From contig DAIRDJ010000171.1 of NCBI GenBank assembly GCA_036796215.1, forward strand, positions 1 to 10,169: a stretch of 10,169 bases of DNA, written 5' to 3'. This document shows positions 10,036-10,169 of this stretch, piece after piece. The stretch comes from SLRI01 sp036796215 (GTDB lineage: Bacteria; Pseudomonadota; Alphaproteobacteria; Geminicoccales; Geminicoccaceae). Under the pieces are notes generated by a model. It was not told the DNA's origin and did not search any database. It saw only the letters and a program-made list of their open reading frames with translations. Each line of letters opens with the position of its first letter. The first letter of the stretch is position 1. A program made the position numbers and the translations under genes.

Positions 10036-10082
10036 GGTCGCAGGTTTTCGGGCCGAAACGAGTCGGTACATGACACAGGTTC

Positions 10083-10111
10083 TTGAGATTCGTTTGTAGG
10101 CGCATGATATT
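10083..10111 (+). promoter_or_regulatory. Possible sigma-70 promoter
   Basis: TTGAGA (10083-10088) and GATATT (10106-10111) are spaced by 17 bp and match 5/6 and 4/6 of the consensus. A start seven bases after the -10 would fall on the AAGGAG at 10116-10121, leaving almost no leader, so this placement may be coincidental. Confidence 0.2.
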
Positions 10112-10126
10112 GGATAAGGAGTCGTG

Positions 10127-10153
10127 ATGCCTATCCGGTTGCCGGCCATCTAA
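10127..10153 (+). other. Short open frame with strong Shine-Dalgarno, possible interrupted gene start
   Basis: AAGGAG (10116-10121) lies 5 bases before an ATG at 10127. The frame reads MPIRLPAI and then TAA (10151-10153). Eight codons is too short for a normal protein. It could be a leader peptide, or the first codons of a gene cut by an insertion beginning near TAATACCAACCC at the window edge. Not decidable from this window. Confidence 0.22.
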
Positions 10154-10169
10154 TACCAACCCTGCGATA

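Larger units (their letters stand above)
9798..10126. other. Non-coding region after the PLD-NTPase gene
   Basis: No convincing gene is seen on either strand. An AT-rich patch at about 9841-9866 stands out from the GC-rich surroundings. No terminator hairpin with a T-tract follows the PLD gene. The region contains the direct repeat listed separately. Confidence 0.5.

Overview
The window is GC-rich DNA with alphaproteobacterial character. The ABC importer, the dual-specificity phosphatase, the IS256-type and lambda-portal remnants and the codon use would all fit Rhodobacterales or Rhodospirillales. No rRNA, tRNA or CRISPR array is visible, so the lineage is an inference. Two functional blocks are separated and flanked by decayed mobile-element DNA.

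Left block (1-5778). A broken IS256-family (mutator) transposase lies at about 111-920. It carries frame changes, an in-frame stop and an internal deletion. Next is a minus-strand dual-specificity/tyrosine phosphatase (989-1516). It diverges from a plus-strand ABC import operon: a two-domain (fused) FbpB/AfuB-type permease (1631-3448), an FbpC/PotA-type ATPase starting at 3448 with a TGATG overlap, and a periplasmic solute-binding protein starting at 4621. There is no stop codon between ATPase and binding protein: one reading frame runs from 3448 to 5721. The binding protein also has its own good ribosome-binding site and signal peptide. The divergent phosphatase and a weak Pho-box-like direct repeat at 1592-1609 suggest import of a phosphorylated organic compound rather than ferric iron. 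That is inference.

Middle (5779-6824). This stretch is mostly non-coding or decayed. The one recognisable item is a minus-strand fragment of a lambda-family phage portal protein (6055-6483) with an internal stop codon, a small prophage relic.

Right block (6825-9797). Two co-directional genes are separated by 81 bp. The first encodes a 270-aa HEAT-repeat protein. The second encodes a 692-aa protein with an N-terminal single-HKD phospholipase-D-type nuclease domain and a C-terminal P-loop NTPase whose motifs resemble superfamily 3 helicases or related AAA+ proteins. A nuclease-NTPase with a HEAT-repeat partner, next to phage and IS debris, looks like a candidate two-gene genome-defence or DNA-processing system. 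I cannot match it to a named system. This is the most interesting element of the window.

Right edge (9798-10169). This is non-coding, with an AT-rich patch, a 13-bp direct repeat, and a well-placed Shine-Dalgarno and ATG whose frame closes after eight codons next to the window end. It is possibly a gene start cut by another insertion.
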